The position numbers and the translations under genes are program-made. Below, piece after piece: positions 9,186 through 17,499 of a DNA stretch of 35,857 bases; position 1 is the stretch's first letter, and every line of letters starts with the position of its first letter. The stretch covers positions 1-35,857 of the forward strand of contig NZ_ASRV01000190.1 of NCBI RefSeq assembly GCF_000401215.1, written 5' to 3'. A model generated the notes under the pieces. The model was not told the origin of the DNA. It saw only the letters and a list, made by a program, of their open reading frames with translations, and searched no databases. The stretch comes from Clostridium sartagoforme AAU1. Its GTDB lineage: Bacteria; Bacillota; Clostridia; Clostridiales; Clostridiaceae.

Positions 9186-10021
9186 TTAGCTATTTGTGCT
9201 AGACTCTAAATTATAATTTATAACCTCTCCTAAATCTGCTCTAATATATATTATATATTTTTCTTCCTTATTCTTATCATCTATTGTTTTAACGTTATAT
9301 ACAAATGATAATGCCATTTCATTATCATTTACTGATACAAAGGCAATCATTGGTTTGTCCAATATTTCTGATTTTAAATTTAAATTAATAAAATAATTTT
9401 GAACTATATTTTTTGCTTTATATTCATCTATATTAATATCTTTTATATGTTTTATATTATCTAATGGATAGTTAGAATATGATTCTAATTTACCAGTAAC
9501 TTTGTTTATAGAAGTATTTATTTCCTGTTTATAATATGGATATCCATCTTTGCATTTATAAAATACTACATTATAACATGGACTACCTTCCTCTTCTCTT
9601 GTTTTAATCTCCTTGAATATAAATTCATCGTTAGTAATTTCATCTATATATTTTGTAGCTAAACTAGTGGCTTTTTCTTCTGATATCTCCGCCAATTTAA
9701 TTTTTGTTCCTAAGTTTTTATTTGAAAATCCCAATACATTGTAATTTTTATCAATATCCACTCCATAATTTCCTACTATAACAGAATACTGTATTTGCGA
9801 ACTCTTACTATTTAATTTATTTAAAGCTTCTTCTTCAATTGCTTCTTTATAATAATCGGAATTATTTATTATCTTCTCATCTGATAAATTCTCTATAAAC
9901 TTTTTTGCTACTATAACCTCTTTTGTTTCTTTATTTAGTATACCATTTACTATATAACCTATAAGCCCTAGTAATATTATAATAACTACACTAAAATCAC
10001 TTTTATTTTTTTTAATCTCAT
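9186..10021 (-). CDS. Membrane-anchored PepSY/YcdB-like protein; frame break near the N-terminus
   Basis: About 278 residues after repair. The ATG at 10021 follows GGGAGGATACA. After MRLKK the frame is lost in the T8 run 10006-10013 (minus strand A8); one more A gives NKSDFSVVII and a single transmembrane helix (about residues 12-29). The remainder is outside the membrane or in the forespore/mother-cell space. From about residue 112, SEEKATSLATKYIDEI followed by an Y-x-E-I-N-x-x-TG block resembles PepSY or YcdB-type modules, which often inhibit or interact with peptidases, and a second copy starts near YKAKNIVQNYF. No enzyme residues are evident. It is convergent with the PBP gene and divergent from the ytxH-like gene. 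The domain call is by pattern only; it could be simply a conserved clostridial hypothetical. Confidence 0.6.
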
Positions 10022-10214
10022 TGTATCCTCCCTAAATTCTTATATTAATAAAAATCTTCTAATAGATTTTTTAATACAATGATTTTAATAAAATCTTAAT
10101 TGTTATCAATATTCATTTTACATTATTTAATGTATAATATAAAGTTTTTTTATTATTTATTTAGTTATATTTTAATATTATTATTTTATTATAAGCATTT
10201 TCGACTTTAACAGC

Positions 10215-10243
10215 TTGTATTTATTTGTATTTTCCTTTATAAT
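10215..10243 (+). promoter_or_regulatory. Candidate sigma-A promoter of the ytxH-like operon
   Basis: TTGTAT (10215-10220) and a perfect TATAAT (10238-10243) are separated by 17 bases, 39 bases before the ATG at 10283. Confidence 0.5.
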
Positions 10244-10282
10244 CCATTATATATAAAAGTATCGTAATAGGGGGGTTAAAAT

Positions 10283-10660
10283 ATGAATTTGACAAATTTA
10301 ATAGAACAAAAGAAAAAAGAAAAAGCTAAAAAAGAAAAAGCTAAAATTGCAAAAAATGTTGCATTAGGCGCTACTATTGGCGTTGCCGCTGGACTAGCTA
10401 GTGGACTTTTATTTGCACCTAAATCAGGAAAAGATACTAGAAAATCATTAAAGAAAACTGCTAACGATTTAAATAATACAATTAAAACAAAAGCTATAGA
10501 TGTTACTGAAGATGCTAAAAATAATTTTAGTGATGCTAAAAATAAGATTGCAAAATATCTTGAATCAAAAAAAGCTGTAACAAATGATTCTGTAGAAGAA
10601 CTTACAGAAAAAATTATAACTGAAAACAATAATGAAGTTAAAGAAGATTTAAATACATAA
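10283..10660 (+). CDS. YtxH-domain protein
   Basis: A 125-residue small protein. The first 22 residues are almost all Lys, Glu and Ala. A glycine/alanine-rich hydrophobic segment (about 25-45) then leads into the family motif LLFAPKSGKDTRKSL. The C-terminal half is a charged amphipathic helix. YtxH proteins are membrane-associated, general-stress or envelope-linked proteins of unknown mechanism. The ATG at 10283 follows the strong GGGGGG sequence. It is followed 47 bases on by a DUF948-like gene. In Bacillus, ytxG (DUF948) and ytxH are also neighbours, so the pair is likely functional as a unit. Family call good; function unknown. Confidence 0.8.
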   Translation: MNLTNLIEQKKKEKAKKEKAKIAKNVALGATIGVAAGLASGLLFAPKSGKDTRKSLKKTANDLNNTIKTKAIDVTEDAKNNFSDAKNKIAKYLESKKAVTNDSVEELTEKIITENNNEVKEDLNT

Positions 10661-10707
10661 TTATTTCATATAACTATTATTATAAATTTTAAGTGAGGGT
10701 ATATAAT

Positions 10708-11031
10708 ATGACTATTACTATAAATTTTAATACTCTTCTATTGACTATTATAGTTATCGCTTCTGTTATAGCTTTAATTTATTTAATTTTAGCCTTAAGA
10801 AAAATTATTGTACTTATTGATAATATAAACACTACACTTAAAGATAATAAAACAAATTTAGATAACACTATTAAAAATTTAAATGGAATATCTGAAAATG
10901 TTAAAGATATAAGTGATGTAGCTGTTGAAACTACGGCAGAAGCCATCGTTATGAAAGATGGAATTATTAATCAATTAGATACTATAAAAGATATTATAAA
11001 TATAATAATTGGAGTATTTTCAAAAAAATAA
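10708..11031 (+). CDS. DUF948/YtxG-like membrane protein
   Basis: A 107-residue protein with one N-terminal transmembrane helix (about residues 8-32) and a helical Asn/Lys-rich tail whose spacing suggests a coiled coil, then a short hydrophobic C-terminal stretch (INIIIGVF). The layout matches DUF948 proteins such as Bacillus YtxG. I chose ATG 10708 because GTGAGGG lies about 9 bases before it; the in-frame GTG at 10693 sits inside that binding site and is not a credible start. It is probably cotranscribed with the ytxH-like gene. The hairpin at 11046 follows. No catalytic residues are seen. Confidence 0.7.
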   Translation: MTITINFNTLLLTIIVIASVIALIYLILALRKIIVLIDNINTTLKDNKTNLDNTIKNLNGISENVKDISDVAVETTAEAIVMKDGIINQLDTIKDIINIIIGVFSKK

Positions 11032-11045
11032 TATACATATTTTTA

Positions 11046-11084
11046 AGGACAGTATATAGAATGTTAAAAACTATATACTGTCCT
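11046..11084. terminator. Hairpin between the DUF948 gene and pyrD (convergent)
   Basis: A perfect 14-base stem (AGGACAGTATATAG with CTATATACTGTCCT) around an 11-base loop sits between two convergent stop codons. T runs are weak on both strands, so it may act partly as an RNA 3' end stabiliser. Confidence 0.65.
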
Positions 11085-11098
11085 ACTTATATACATTA

Positions 11099-11995
11099 CT
11101 ATATACAACCTATTATTTCTTTTATATTTTTAATCCCTTGCTCTATGCAGAATTTTTTTATTTCCTCTATTATTTCTTTTCCAGCCATGGGATTTATAAA
11201 ATTTATAGTTCCTATTTGGATTGCGGAAGCTCCTGCCATCATGAATTCAATTGCATCTATTCCAGTAGAAATTCCTCCTAAGCCTATTACAGGTATGTTA
11301 ACAGCCTTAGAAACTTCATGTACCATTCTTAATGCTATTGGCTTTACAGCTGGTCCCGAAAGTCCTGCGTACATATTATTGAATATAGGCTTTCTTTTAT
11401 ATGGATCTATCGCAAATCCCTTTAATGTATTTATTAAAGATATTGAATCTGCTCCAGCTTCCTCGCAGCTTATCGCCATTTTAACTATATCTTCAGCATT
11501 AGGTGAAAGCTTAACCATAAGTGGTTTATCTGAAATCTTCTTAATCTTTGAAACAACTTCATAAGCTACATTTGATTTTATGCCAAATGCCATTCCTCCT
11601 GATTTTACATTAGGACATGATATATTAAGTTCTATCATATCTATATCTGTACCTTTTAATTTTTCAATAGCTTCCTCATAATCTTCTATACATCCTCCAC
11701 CAACATTTGCAATAATATTAGTGCCAAGTTCCTTCATTTTAGGAAGTTCTTCATTTATAAATCTATCTACTCCTGGATTTTGAAGTCCAACTGAATTCAT
11801 CATTCCAGATGGAGTTTCATATACTCTTATTCCCTCATTACCATCCTTAGGATTTAAAGTTAATCCCTTTGATGATATTCCTCCCAAGATACCTACATCA
11901 TAAAAATTATTATATTCTGCTCCAAAACCAAAGGTTCCTGATGCTGCTATTACTGGATTTTTAAATTCTACTCCATTTATATTTACTTTCAACAT
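11099..11995 (-). CDS. pyrD: Dihydroorotate dehydrogenase B, catalytic (FMN) subunit
   Basis: A 298-residue class 1B dihydroorotate dehydrogenase that oxidises dihydroorotate to orotate, the fourth step of UMP synthesis. The catalytic cysteine is C127 within [11 protein letters not shown]-binding stretches include AASGTFGFG (about 17-25), SSKGLT (41-46) and the C-terminal GLGGISTG and IQIGT. Use of cysteine rather than serine as base marks class 1, and the adjacent pyrK shows it is the NAD-linked heterotetrameric type (PyrDB-PyrK). It is last in the operon, 22 bases after pyrK, and is followed by a hairpin. Length normal. Highly confident. Confidence 0.96.
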   Translation of the reverse strand: MLKVNINGVEFKNPVIAASGTFGFGAEYNNFYDVGILGGISSKGLTLNPKDGNEGIRVYETPSGMMNSVGLQNPGVDRFINEELPKMKELGTNIIANVGGGCIEDYEEAIEKLKGTDIDMIELNISCPNVKSGGMAFGIKSNVAYEVVSKIKKISDKPLMVKLSPNAEDIVKMAISCEEAGADSISLINTLKGFAIDPYKRKPIFNNMYAGLSGPAVKPIALRMVHEVSKAVNIPVIGLGGISTGIDAIEFMMAGASAIQIGTINFINPMAGKEIIEEIKKFCIEQGIKNIKEIIGCI

Positions 11996-12017
11996 TTATA
12001 AAATTCCTCCTTTGATT

Positions 12018-12761
12018 TTACAGTTCAACATAATTCCCATCGAATACTGGACCATCCTTACATGTCCTTTTATTTCCATCCTTGGTTTTACATGTACAGA
12101 CAAGACATGCTCCAACACCACAAGCCATATGTTTTTCCATAGACACATATATTTTTACACCTTTTTCTTTACACATATCTATAACCTTTTTCATCATTAT
12201 TTCTGGTCCACAGCAAAGTACAGTATCATAGTCCTCTACATTTAAAATATCAGTTACAAATCCTTTATGTCCATGTTTACCAGTATTTGTACTTATATAT
12301 ACTTCATCTACATAACTCTTTATTTCATCTATTAAATAAATATCTTCTCTAAAACCTGCATATAAATCTAGCTTAGAAGAGTTGTTATTCTCTTTAATTT
12401 TTTTAGCCACCTCTAACATTGGTGCAGTACCTATGCCACCAGAAACCAAAGCAACCCTGCCAAGGTTTGTATATACATTAAATCCATTTCCTAATGGCCC
12501 TGTAAGATTTATATATTCTCCCGTTTCTAAATTAGCATATTCCCTTGTACCATTTCCAACAACTGCATATAAGAAAGTTATAGTTCCTTCATTTTTTTCA
12601 CATACACTTATAGGTCTAGGAAGTAAAGTTTGTCCATTCAATTTTAGCATATAGAATTGTCCAGGTTTTACTTCATTGTTGTCTTCTACAACCATTTTAT
12701 ATATTCCATCAACTACTTTTTTGTTTGATATAACTTTTGATTTTGTGTAAGTTACCTTCAT
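12018..12761 (-). CDS. pyrK: Dihydroorotate dehydrogenase B, electron transfer subunit
   Basis: A 247-residue FAD and [2Fe-2S] protein that passes electrons from PyrD to NAD+. RPISV (49-53) is the FAD-binding motif, and GGIGTAPM (108-115) is the nucleotide-binding loop of the ferredoxin-reductase fold. The cluster cysteines are C214, C219, C222 and C234, with one further cysteine, C224. This gene lies 11 bases after pyrF and 22 before pyrD, as expected for subunits made together. Length is typical. Highly confident. Confidence 0.96.
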   Translation of the reverse strand: MKVTYTKSKVISNKKVVDGIYKMVVEDNNEVKPGQFYMLKLNGQTLLPRPISVCEKNEGTITFLYAVVGNGTREYANLETGEYINLTGPLGNGFNVYTNLGRVALVSGGIGTAPMLEVAKKIKENNNSSKLDLYAGFREDIYLIDEIKSYVDEVYISTNTGKHGHKGFVTDILNVEDYDTVLCCGPEIMMKKVIDMCKEKGVKIYVSMEKHMACGVGACLVCTCKTKDGNKRTCKDGPVFDGNYVEL

Positions 12762-12772
12762 TAGTTTTCCTC

Positions 12773-13648
12773 CTATAAACTTTCTACTGCTGCCTTTATT
12801 TCATCTCTCATCCTTATAACTTCTTCTCTTGCACAAATTGCAAATTCTTTTTCTCTACCTTCTTGCTTTTTATATGCTAAAAGTATAGCTCTTGAAGAGT
12901 TTACTACGCCTCCATTTCCACTATTTAAATATAAAGCCACATCATCTGCCTTTCCACCTTGAGCTCCATAACCAGGTATTAAGAAAAACATATTTTTAAA
13001 TCTTTTTCTTATTTCAATTCCTTCTTCAACATGAGTGCATCCTATAACCCCACCTATACTTGAATATCCACATTGTCCTATTACTTCTTTTCCAATCTCA
13101 GCAATTTTATCTCCAACAACCTTATATACATCTCTTGAATCTACAGTCTTTAGCATTTCTATATCTTCTGCTCCTGGATTAGAAGTCCTAACTAATGAGA
13201 AAATCCCCTTATCTCCTTTTTCTATATATGGCATATATGGCTCTATACTATCCATTCCCATATATGGACTAAGAGTTATAAAATCTGCTTCAAAATCTCC
13301 TTCAAAGTGTGCTTTTGCATACTGCTTAGCTGTTGCTGCTATATCTCCTCTTTTTATATCTGCAATTATAATTGCATCCTTCTCTCTTAAATAATCTAAA
13401 GTTTCTTTATAAGCCATCATACCCTTTAATCCTAAGGATTCATAATAAGCAATTTGAACTTTAAAGCATGCTGCTACATCTATAGTTGCATCTATTATTG
13501 CTTTATTAAACTCAACTAATGCCTCTACTTCCGATCTTCCTTCAAAAATATAGCTAGGTATATATTCAAGTGCTGTGTCTAATCCAACACAAACTACTCC
13601 TCTTTCTTTTACTCTATTAAATAATTTATCTATTATTAAACTTTTCAT
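12773..13648 (-). CDS. pyrF: Orotidine 5'-phosphate decarboxylase
   Basis: A 291-residue OMP decarboxylase, converting OMP to UMP, the last step of the pathway. The catalytic charge network is seen in ADIKRGD (D97, K99, D102). The length and the RTSNPGAED-type motif place it in the longer subfamily (about 270-300 residues) common in clostridia and actinobacteria, not the 230-240 residue Bacillus type. Residues 18-27 (VVCVGLDTAL) form the first barrel strand. It lies 10 bases after pyrC and 11 before pyrK. Orotate phosphoribosyltransferase (pyrE), which makes its substrate, is not in the window. Confidence 0.95.
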   Translation of the reverse strand: MKSLIIDKLFNRVKERGVVCVGLDTALEYIPSYIFEGRSEVEALVEFNKAIIDATIDVAACFKVQIAYYESLGLKGMMAYKETLDYLREKDAIIIADIKRGDIAATAKQYAKAHFEGDFEADFITLSPYMGMDSIEPYMPYIEKGDKGIFSLVRTSNPGAEDIEMLKTVDSRDVYKVVGDKIAEIGKEVIGQCGYSSIGGVIGCTHVEEGIEIRKRFKNMFFLIPGYGAQGGKADDVALYLNSGNGGVVNSSRAILLAYKKQEGREKEFAICAREEVIRMRDEIKAAVESL

Positions 13649-13658
13649 GAATATCCTC

Positions 13659-14855
13659 CTATTTCTTATAAAGAATTCGTCCCTCTTTTATAGTCATTTG
13701 AACTTCTCCATAAAACTCCATGCCTTCAAATGGAGTATTTTTACCTTTTGAATGAAAATCACTTGAATTTACTACTATATTCTTATCTAAATCTAATAAA
13801 ACTATATCACCTTCAACCCCTGGGGTAATTCTGCCTTTATTCATTCCTAGAATATTTGCTCCATTTGTTGACATAATTTCACTTAACTTATTTAAAGTTA
13901 TAGCTCCTGATTTAACTAATCTTGTATAACATATAGAAAATGATGTTTCAATTCCAACCATTCCTGGTGCTCCTTTTTCTTTATCTTCTTCTGTATGAGG
14001 AGCATGATCTGTACCTATACAATCTATAATTCCATCTTTTATAGCATTTATAATTTCAGATGCATCGTCTTTTTCCCTTATAGGAGGATTTACTCTATAA
14101 TTGCTTATATCTTTTGTTAAATATATATGATGTGGTGTAACTTCACAAGTTATATTATTAAATTGCTTCTTTGCTTCTCTAATATATCCTACCGCTTCTT
14201 TTGTACTAACATGACACATATGAAGTCTTGCTCCAGTTTCTTTTGCTAAATATATATCTCTTAAAGTCATTATATTTTCAGCTATTCTCATATCTATATG
14301 TGAAAATTTATGATCTTCTGCATGAGACATTATTATCCAATCATATTTTTTTGCCTTTAACATAGCTTTATACATTACGTCTGAATCCATAACTCCAACA
14401 CCATCGTCAGATATTGCTTTAACTTTATTATCATTACTAAAATCATCTAAATGACTTATATCTTTGCCATTAAAACCTTTTGTAACAGATATACATTGGT
14501 GTAAATCTATTAAATTTAATTCTTCTTCTCTATTTCTAACCTCTTCTAAAATTTCTTTACTAGAGCATATTGGCTTAGTGTTCGCCATCAAACATACTCC
14601 AGTATATCCCCCTCTTAATGCTGCTTTAGAGCCGCTTTCTATATCTTCTTTGTAAGTAAGTCCAGGCTCTCTAAAGTGTGCATGAGTATCTATAAATGAA
14701 GGCATTAGAGTAAGTCCCTTAGCATCTATAAGATCTACCTCTTCTATATTAATATCTAATCCTACTTCTTTTATTTTTCCATTCTCTATATAAATATCCC
14801 CAATAAAATCCTGTGAGTAATCTACTATTCTAGCGTTTTTTATTAGTAAATTCAT
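13659..14855 (-). CDS. pyrC: Dihydroorotase
   Basis: A 398-residue class I dihydroorotase (amidohydrolase fold) that cyclises carbamoyl aspartate to dihydroorotate. The zinc and substrate motif [10 protein letters not shown] spans residues 56-65 (H58, H60, R62). Later conserved parts include SHAEDH, a [12 protein letters not shown] motif, VTPHH and the catalytic aspartate motif GTDHAPH. C-terminal residues [12 protein letters not shown] form the usual end of the barrel. The start follows a GGTG-type binding site, 28 bases after the pyrI stop. Length normal for class I. Highly confident. Confidence 0.95.
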   Translation of the reverse strand: MNLLIKNARIVDYSQDFIGDIYIENGKIKEVGLDINIEEVDLIDAKGLTLMPSFIDTHAHFREPGLTYKEDIESGSKAALRGGYTGVCLMANTKPICSSKEILEEVRNREEELNLIDLHQCISVTKGFNGKDISHLDDFSNDNKVKAISDDGVGVMDSDVMYKAMLKAKKYDWIIMSHAEDHKFSHIDMRIAENIMTLRDIYLAKETGARLHMCHVSTKEAVGYIREAKKQFNNITCEVTPHHIYLTKDISNYRVNPPIREKDDASEIINAIKDGIIDCIGTDHAPHTEEDKEKGAPGMVGIETSFSICYTRLVKSGAITLNKLSEIMSTNGANILGMNKGRITPGVEGDIVLLDLDKNIVVNSSDFHSKGKNTPFEGMEFYGEVQMTIKEGRILYKK

Positions 14856-14883
14856 AATTTCACCTCATAAATTATATTTAAAT

Positions 14884-15315
14884 CTATAAATCAGATAGAC
14901 TTGTTATGTGATCGCAATAATCGCACTTATATGTTCCTTTATCTTCATCTATCAAATTAAATGTATGTGGAACATATTGTTCTACTTCTGTAATACACCT
15001 TGGATTACTGCAAATCAGAACATCTATAACCTTTTTAGGTAACTTTGGCTTTATTTTTCTAACTATTTCACCAAACCTTACCTCATTTATAGTAAGATTC
15101 GGTGAAAGTAATCCTAAAATTGTATAATTTACTTCTGAGGAATTTTCTATTTTAATTATATCCTTTTTTCCAATCTTATCACTTTCAACATTCATTATTA
15201 AAGCAACTTGACTATTAACTTTATCAAGATTTAAATAGTTAAATATTTTTATTCCCATTCCAACTTTTATATGGTCTATTACTAGTCCATTTTTAATACT
15301 TGTTATTTCTAACAT
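14884..15315 (-). CDS. pyrI: Aspartate carbamoyltransferase regulatory subunit
   Basis: A 143-residue regulatory chain. The N-terminal allosteric domain, which binds CTP/ATP in enterobacterial relatives, starts ITSIKNGLVIDHI. The C-terminal zinc domain has four cysteines: C102, C107, C131 and C134 (CSNPRC then CDYC), which bind zinc and contact PyrB. pyrI starts at the base after the pyrB stop, with GGGGGTGG as binding site inside the pyrB end, so the chains are made coupled. A PyrI-containing enzyme means feedback control at protein level in addition to the RNA-level control in the leader. Confidence 0.95.
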   Translation of the reverse strand: MLEITSIKNGLVIDHIKVGMGIKIFNYLNLDKVNSQVALIMNVESDKIGKKDIIKIENSSEVNYTILGLLSPNLTINEVRFGEIVRKIKPKLPKKVIDVLICSNPRCITEVEQYVPHTFNLIDEDKGTYKCDYCDHITSLSDL

Positions 15316-16242
15316 CTAAGCCACCCCCAAAAGTTTTGCAATTAATGCCATTCTTACGTACATTCCATATTCTGCTTGCTTAAAATAGCAAGCTCTCTCA
15401 TCTTTATCTACTTCTATAGAAATTTCATTTACTCTTGGTAGTGGATGCATAACTATCATATTCCTTTTGGCCAATTCCATCTTTTCGCCATCTAAAATAT
15501 AGCTATCTTTAAGCCTTATATATTCCTCTTCATTAAAAAATCTTTCCTTTTGAATTCTTGTCATATATAAGATATCTAGTTCGTCTATTATATCTTCTAG
15601 TTTTTCAACTTCTTTAAATTCTATATTATTTTTTGCTAATATTTCTTCTCTTATATAAATTGGTATAGATAATTCTTTGGGTGAAATTAAGATAAATTTA
15701 GTTCCTTCATACCTTGACATAGCTTTTATAAGTGAGTGCACTGTCCTTCCATTTTTTAAGTCACCACAGATTCCTATGGTATGATTTATTAATCCATCTT
15801 TTAAAGATTCTATAGTTAAAAGATCTGTTAATGTTTGAGTTGGATGCTGATGTCCTCCATCTCCTGCATTTATTACAGGCACCTCTGAGTACATACTTGC
15901 AAGTTTAACAGAACCCTCCATGGGATGTCTCATAGCTATTATGTCAGAATATATAGATACCATTGTTATAGTATCTGCTAAAGTTTCTCCTTTTGCAGTA
16001 GAACTTGAATTTGGTTCTGAAAATCCCAAAATTTTACCCCCAAGTCTCATCATGGCAGCTTCGAAACTAAATCTAGTTCTTGTACTTGGTTCATAAAATA
16101 ACGTGGCTAAAATTTTTCCATCACAGATATGAGAATATTCTCTTGGATTTGCTATTATTTGATGTGCTAACTTAAAAATTTCTTGTAGTTCTTCTTTTGA
16201 AAAATCCATTGGGTCGATTAAATGTTTGCTTTTCATATTCAT
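15316..16242 (-). CDS. pyrB: Aspartate carbamoyltransferase catalytic subunit
   Basis: A 308-residue catalytic chain, joining carbamoyl phosphate and aspartate. The carbamoyl phosphate loop [11 protein letters not shown]-x-EGS (HPMEGS), [10 protein letters not shown] and HPLPR are all present. Length is the usual one. ATG 16242 is preceded by AAGGAG with an 8-base gap; this Shine-Dalgarno sequence forms one strand of a PyrR-type hairpin (16253-16284), so translation may be controlled directly. An in-frame ATG two codons later is also possible. First gene of pyrBICFKD, transcribed from a strong promoter at 16437-16465 through an attenuator. Confidence 0.96.
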   Translation of the reverse strand: MNMKSKHLIDPMDFSKEELQEIFKLAHQIIANPREYSHICDGKILATLFYEPSTRTRFSFEAAMMRLGGKILGFSEPNSSSTAKGETLADTITMVSIYSDIIAMRHPMEGSVKLASMYSEVPVINAGDGGHQHPTQTLTDLLTIESLKDGLINHTIGICGDLKNGRTVHSLIKAMSRYEGTKFILISPKELSIPIYIREEILAKNNIEFKEVEKLEDIIDELDILYMTRIQKERFFNEEEYIRLKDSYILDGEKMELAKRNMIVMHPLPRVNEISIEVDKDERACYFKQAEYGMYVRMALIAKLLGVA

Positions 16243-16252
16243 TTACATCACT

Positions 16253-16284
16253 CCTTGTTAACATCTCTGTGTTAAATTTAAAGG
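16253..16284 (-). promoter_or_regulatory. Second PyrR-type RNA hairpin, overlapping the pyrB ribosome binding site
   Basis: On the minus strand, lower stem CCTT/AAGG, an internal bulge, upper stem TTAACA/TGTTAA and hexaloop CAGAGA match the PyrR binding-loop layout (loop consensus CNGNGA). The AAGG strand is part of the pyrB Shine-Dalgarno AAGGAG, so bound PyrR would hide it. In mycobacteria, PyrR is known to repress translation this way; here it is inferred from sequence. Confidence 0.7.
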
Positions 16285-16317
16285 TATATTAATTTAGTTA
16301 TATATTATAATTTGCAC

Positions 16318-16347
16318 AAAAAAACCTTCCTTAATTTCAAGGAAGGT
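16318..16347 (-). terminator. Attenuator terminator in the pyr leader
   Basis: A 9-base stem (ACCTTCCTT with AAGGAAGGT) is followed on the minus strand by a run of seven T. Its left arm contains CTTCCTTG, which can instead pair with CAAGGAAG at 16388-16395 upstream, giving an antiterminator. Low UMP would favour the antiterminator. Confidence 0.88.
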
Positions 16348-16390
16348 ATGATAAGCCTACATAAAAGTATTTTTACTTTTACAATTTCTT

Positions 16391-16421
16391 CCTTGTTAAT
16401 CTCTCTGGATTAATTTAAAGG
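16391..16421 (-). promoter_or_regulatory. First PyrR-type binding hairpin (anti-antiterminator) of the pyr leader
   Basis: On the minus strand, lower stem CCTT/AAGG, bulge, upper stem TTAATC/GATTAA and hexaloop CAGAGA; the core ATCCAGAGAGAT closely matches the known PyrR site TCCAGAGAGG. The right strand runs on into CAAGGAAG, the antiterminator arm, so PyrR-UMP binding would free the terminator at 16318-16347. Confidence 0.85.
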
Positions 16422-16436
16422 TAATCTTTTTTCATT

Positions 16437-16465
16437 AGAATAACACTTATATAATTTATTGTCAA
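16437..16465 (-). promoter_or_regulatory. Sigma-A promoter of the pyr operon
   Basis: On the minus strand a perfect TTGACA (16465-16460), a 17-base spacer and TATTCT (16442-16437). Transcription would begin just before the first PyrR hairpin. The 367-base gap 16243-16609 holds this leader, the promoter and the upstream region of the Q-rich gene. Confidence 0.85.
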
Positions 16466-16524
16466 GAAAGTATTAACAAGAAAATTTAAAACTTTTTTTA
16501 TTTTTAATATATTAAATTTGTATC

Positions 16525-16550
16525 ACTTTTATGCTTAATTACATATTATA
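16525..16550 (+). promoter_or_regulatory. Possible sigma-K-like promoter of the Q-rich protein gene
   Basis: CATATTATA (16542-16550) fits the sigma-K -10 pattern CATAnnnTA, with an AC 15 bases upstream, slightly short of the usual spacing. It would fit late mother-cell expression, but this is a weak match. Confidence 0.25.
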
Positions 16551-16609
16551 CATTATGCAAGTAACACAAATAAATTTTATCAAAACTAAAGATAAAAGGA
16601 GAAATTTAT

Positions 16610-17170
16610 ATGTCCAAATATTATGGCAGTGAATATAATTATGATGAATTAATTAATGGTTCTTATAAGAATTGTACTTGTAATAACTCTAATAATTATG
16701 ATGACAATAATTATATTAAATTATTATATCAACTTCAAGAACAACTTCAATTTCAAGCTCAACTTCAAAAACAACTTCAAGAGCAACTTCAGCAACAACT
16801 TCAACAGCAAGAACAAATACAAGCTCAAGTTCAAGCTCAGCTTCAAGCTCAAATTCAACTTCAGGCTCAAATTCAAGCTCAGCTCCAAGCTCAGCTTCAA
16901 GCTCAAGAAACTACAACTACAGATACCGATACAACTAGCAATAATCAACCAATAAATATTAATATTACAGTAACTAATGGGCTTACTTCAACTGAAGCTG
17001 AAACAGAAACCACTAGTGCTGGCTCTACTTCTGGTGCTAGCGGAGGTGGCGGTGGCGGTGGCGGCGGTGCTGCTGCTAATAACGATAACCAATCTGCTTT
17101 AGGAGCTGCTACAGGTAATGATAATGCTGTTGTCCCAGTAAATGTTGATGATATAAATTTAACAATATAG
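16610..17170 (+). CDS. Glutamine-rich low-complexity protein (possible spore surface or structural protein)
   Basis: A 186-residue protein I do not recognise as a named family. Residues 1-37 are Tyr/Asn-rich with a CTC pair (KNCTCNNSNN). Residues about 41-99 alternate Gln with Leu/Ala/Ile/Val/Glu/Lys in a Q-x-Q-x pattern (units such as QAQL and QEQL). Then come a Thr/Asp segment, a short hydrophobic strand NINITVTNG, a Thr/Ser/Glu stretch, a run of nine glycines (about 144-152) and a hydrophobic-ending tail. There is no signal peptide. ATG 16610 follows AAAGGAG. The CAA/CAG-rich DNA produces long open frames in other phases, but only this one has a binding site and balanced codons. The neighbouring CotJC-like catalase and a possible sigma-K box hint at a coat or exosporium component; that is inference. 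Confidence 0.75.
   Translation: MSKYYGSEYNYDELINGSYKNCTCNNSNNYDDNNYIKLLYQLQEQLQFQAQLQKQLQEQLQQQLQQQEQIQAQVQAQLQAQIQLQAQIQAQLQAQLQAQETTTTDTDTTSNNQPININITVTNGLTSTEAETETTSAGSTSGASGGGGGGGGGAAANNDNQSALGAATGNDNAVVPVNVDDINLTI
16730..16906 (+). repeat. In-gene CAA/CAG repeat tract encoding Q-x-Q-x
   Basis: Irregular tandem 12-base units of the form CAAGCTCAGCTT vary at third positions. They encode the glutamine-alternating part of the low-complexity protein. The tract is a likely site of slippage and length variation between strains. Confidence 0.8.
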
Positions 17171-17266
17171 AATTGAATTGATTTTAAGAAAAATCTTTTT
17201 AATAGCTTTATTTCTCATGAATATGTTTAGTTTATTAATTTAATATTAATTATAATAATTTTTATG

Positions 17267-17300
17267 GTCTTACTAGAGTTAAAATTCTAGTAAGACTTTT
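17267..17300 (+). terminator. Terminator after the Q-rich gene
   Basis: An 11-base stem (GTCTTACTAGA with TCTAGTAAGAC), an 8-base loop and a TTTTT run, about 100 bases past the stop codon at 17170. Confidence 0.8.
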
Positions 17301-17371
17301 TAAGTTATAAAAATTGATTCCTAAATATTAATAATTATTATATTTTTATAATAAAATTCAAAATTACCTAT

Positions 17372-17396
17372 AAAAAAGCACTAGTAAATCTAGTGC
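17372..17396 (-). terminator. Terminator of the Mn catalase transcript
   Basis: On the minus strand GCACTAG pairs with CTAGTGC and a T6 run follows. It lies about 200 bases past the catalase stop, which suggests the catalase mRNA continues through 17397-17595, where the small ORF at 17500 lies. Apart from these items I see nothing else in 17171-17595. Confidence 0.75.
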
Positions 17397-17499
17397 CTTA
17401 ATTACATGTATTTTACCTTATTCAAATTTTACATATTATTACTATATAATATATTTTTATAAGTATATTACTGATTAGTAATTTCATTATAGCTATTAT

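Noticed and set aside
10693-10707. GTG start five codons upstream for the DUF948-like protein
   Set aside because: The GTG is part of the Shine-Dalgarno GTGAGGG used by the ATG at 10708.
11061-11564. Open frame on the plus strand opposite pyrD, and similar ones opposite pyrK, pyrF, hpt-side genes, topB and the TPR gene
   Set aside because: They are antisense to genes with clear motifs, and have no binding sites or known families.
16730-16906. Repeat cluster that could look like a CRISPR or iteron array
   Set aside because: Units are continuous 12-base codon blocks without spacers and stay in frame, so it is a coding repeat.
16656-16955. Long open frames in other phases (also minus strand 16724-16948) over the Q-rich repeat, coding for Asn/Phe/Lys- or Leu/Ser-rich chains
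   Set aside because: They are by-products of the CAA/CAG repeat; they lack ribosome binding sites and have single-pattern composition.
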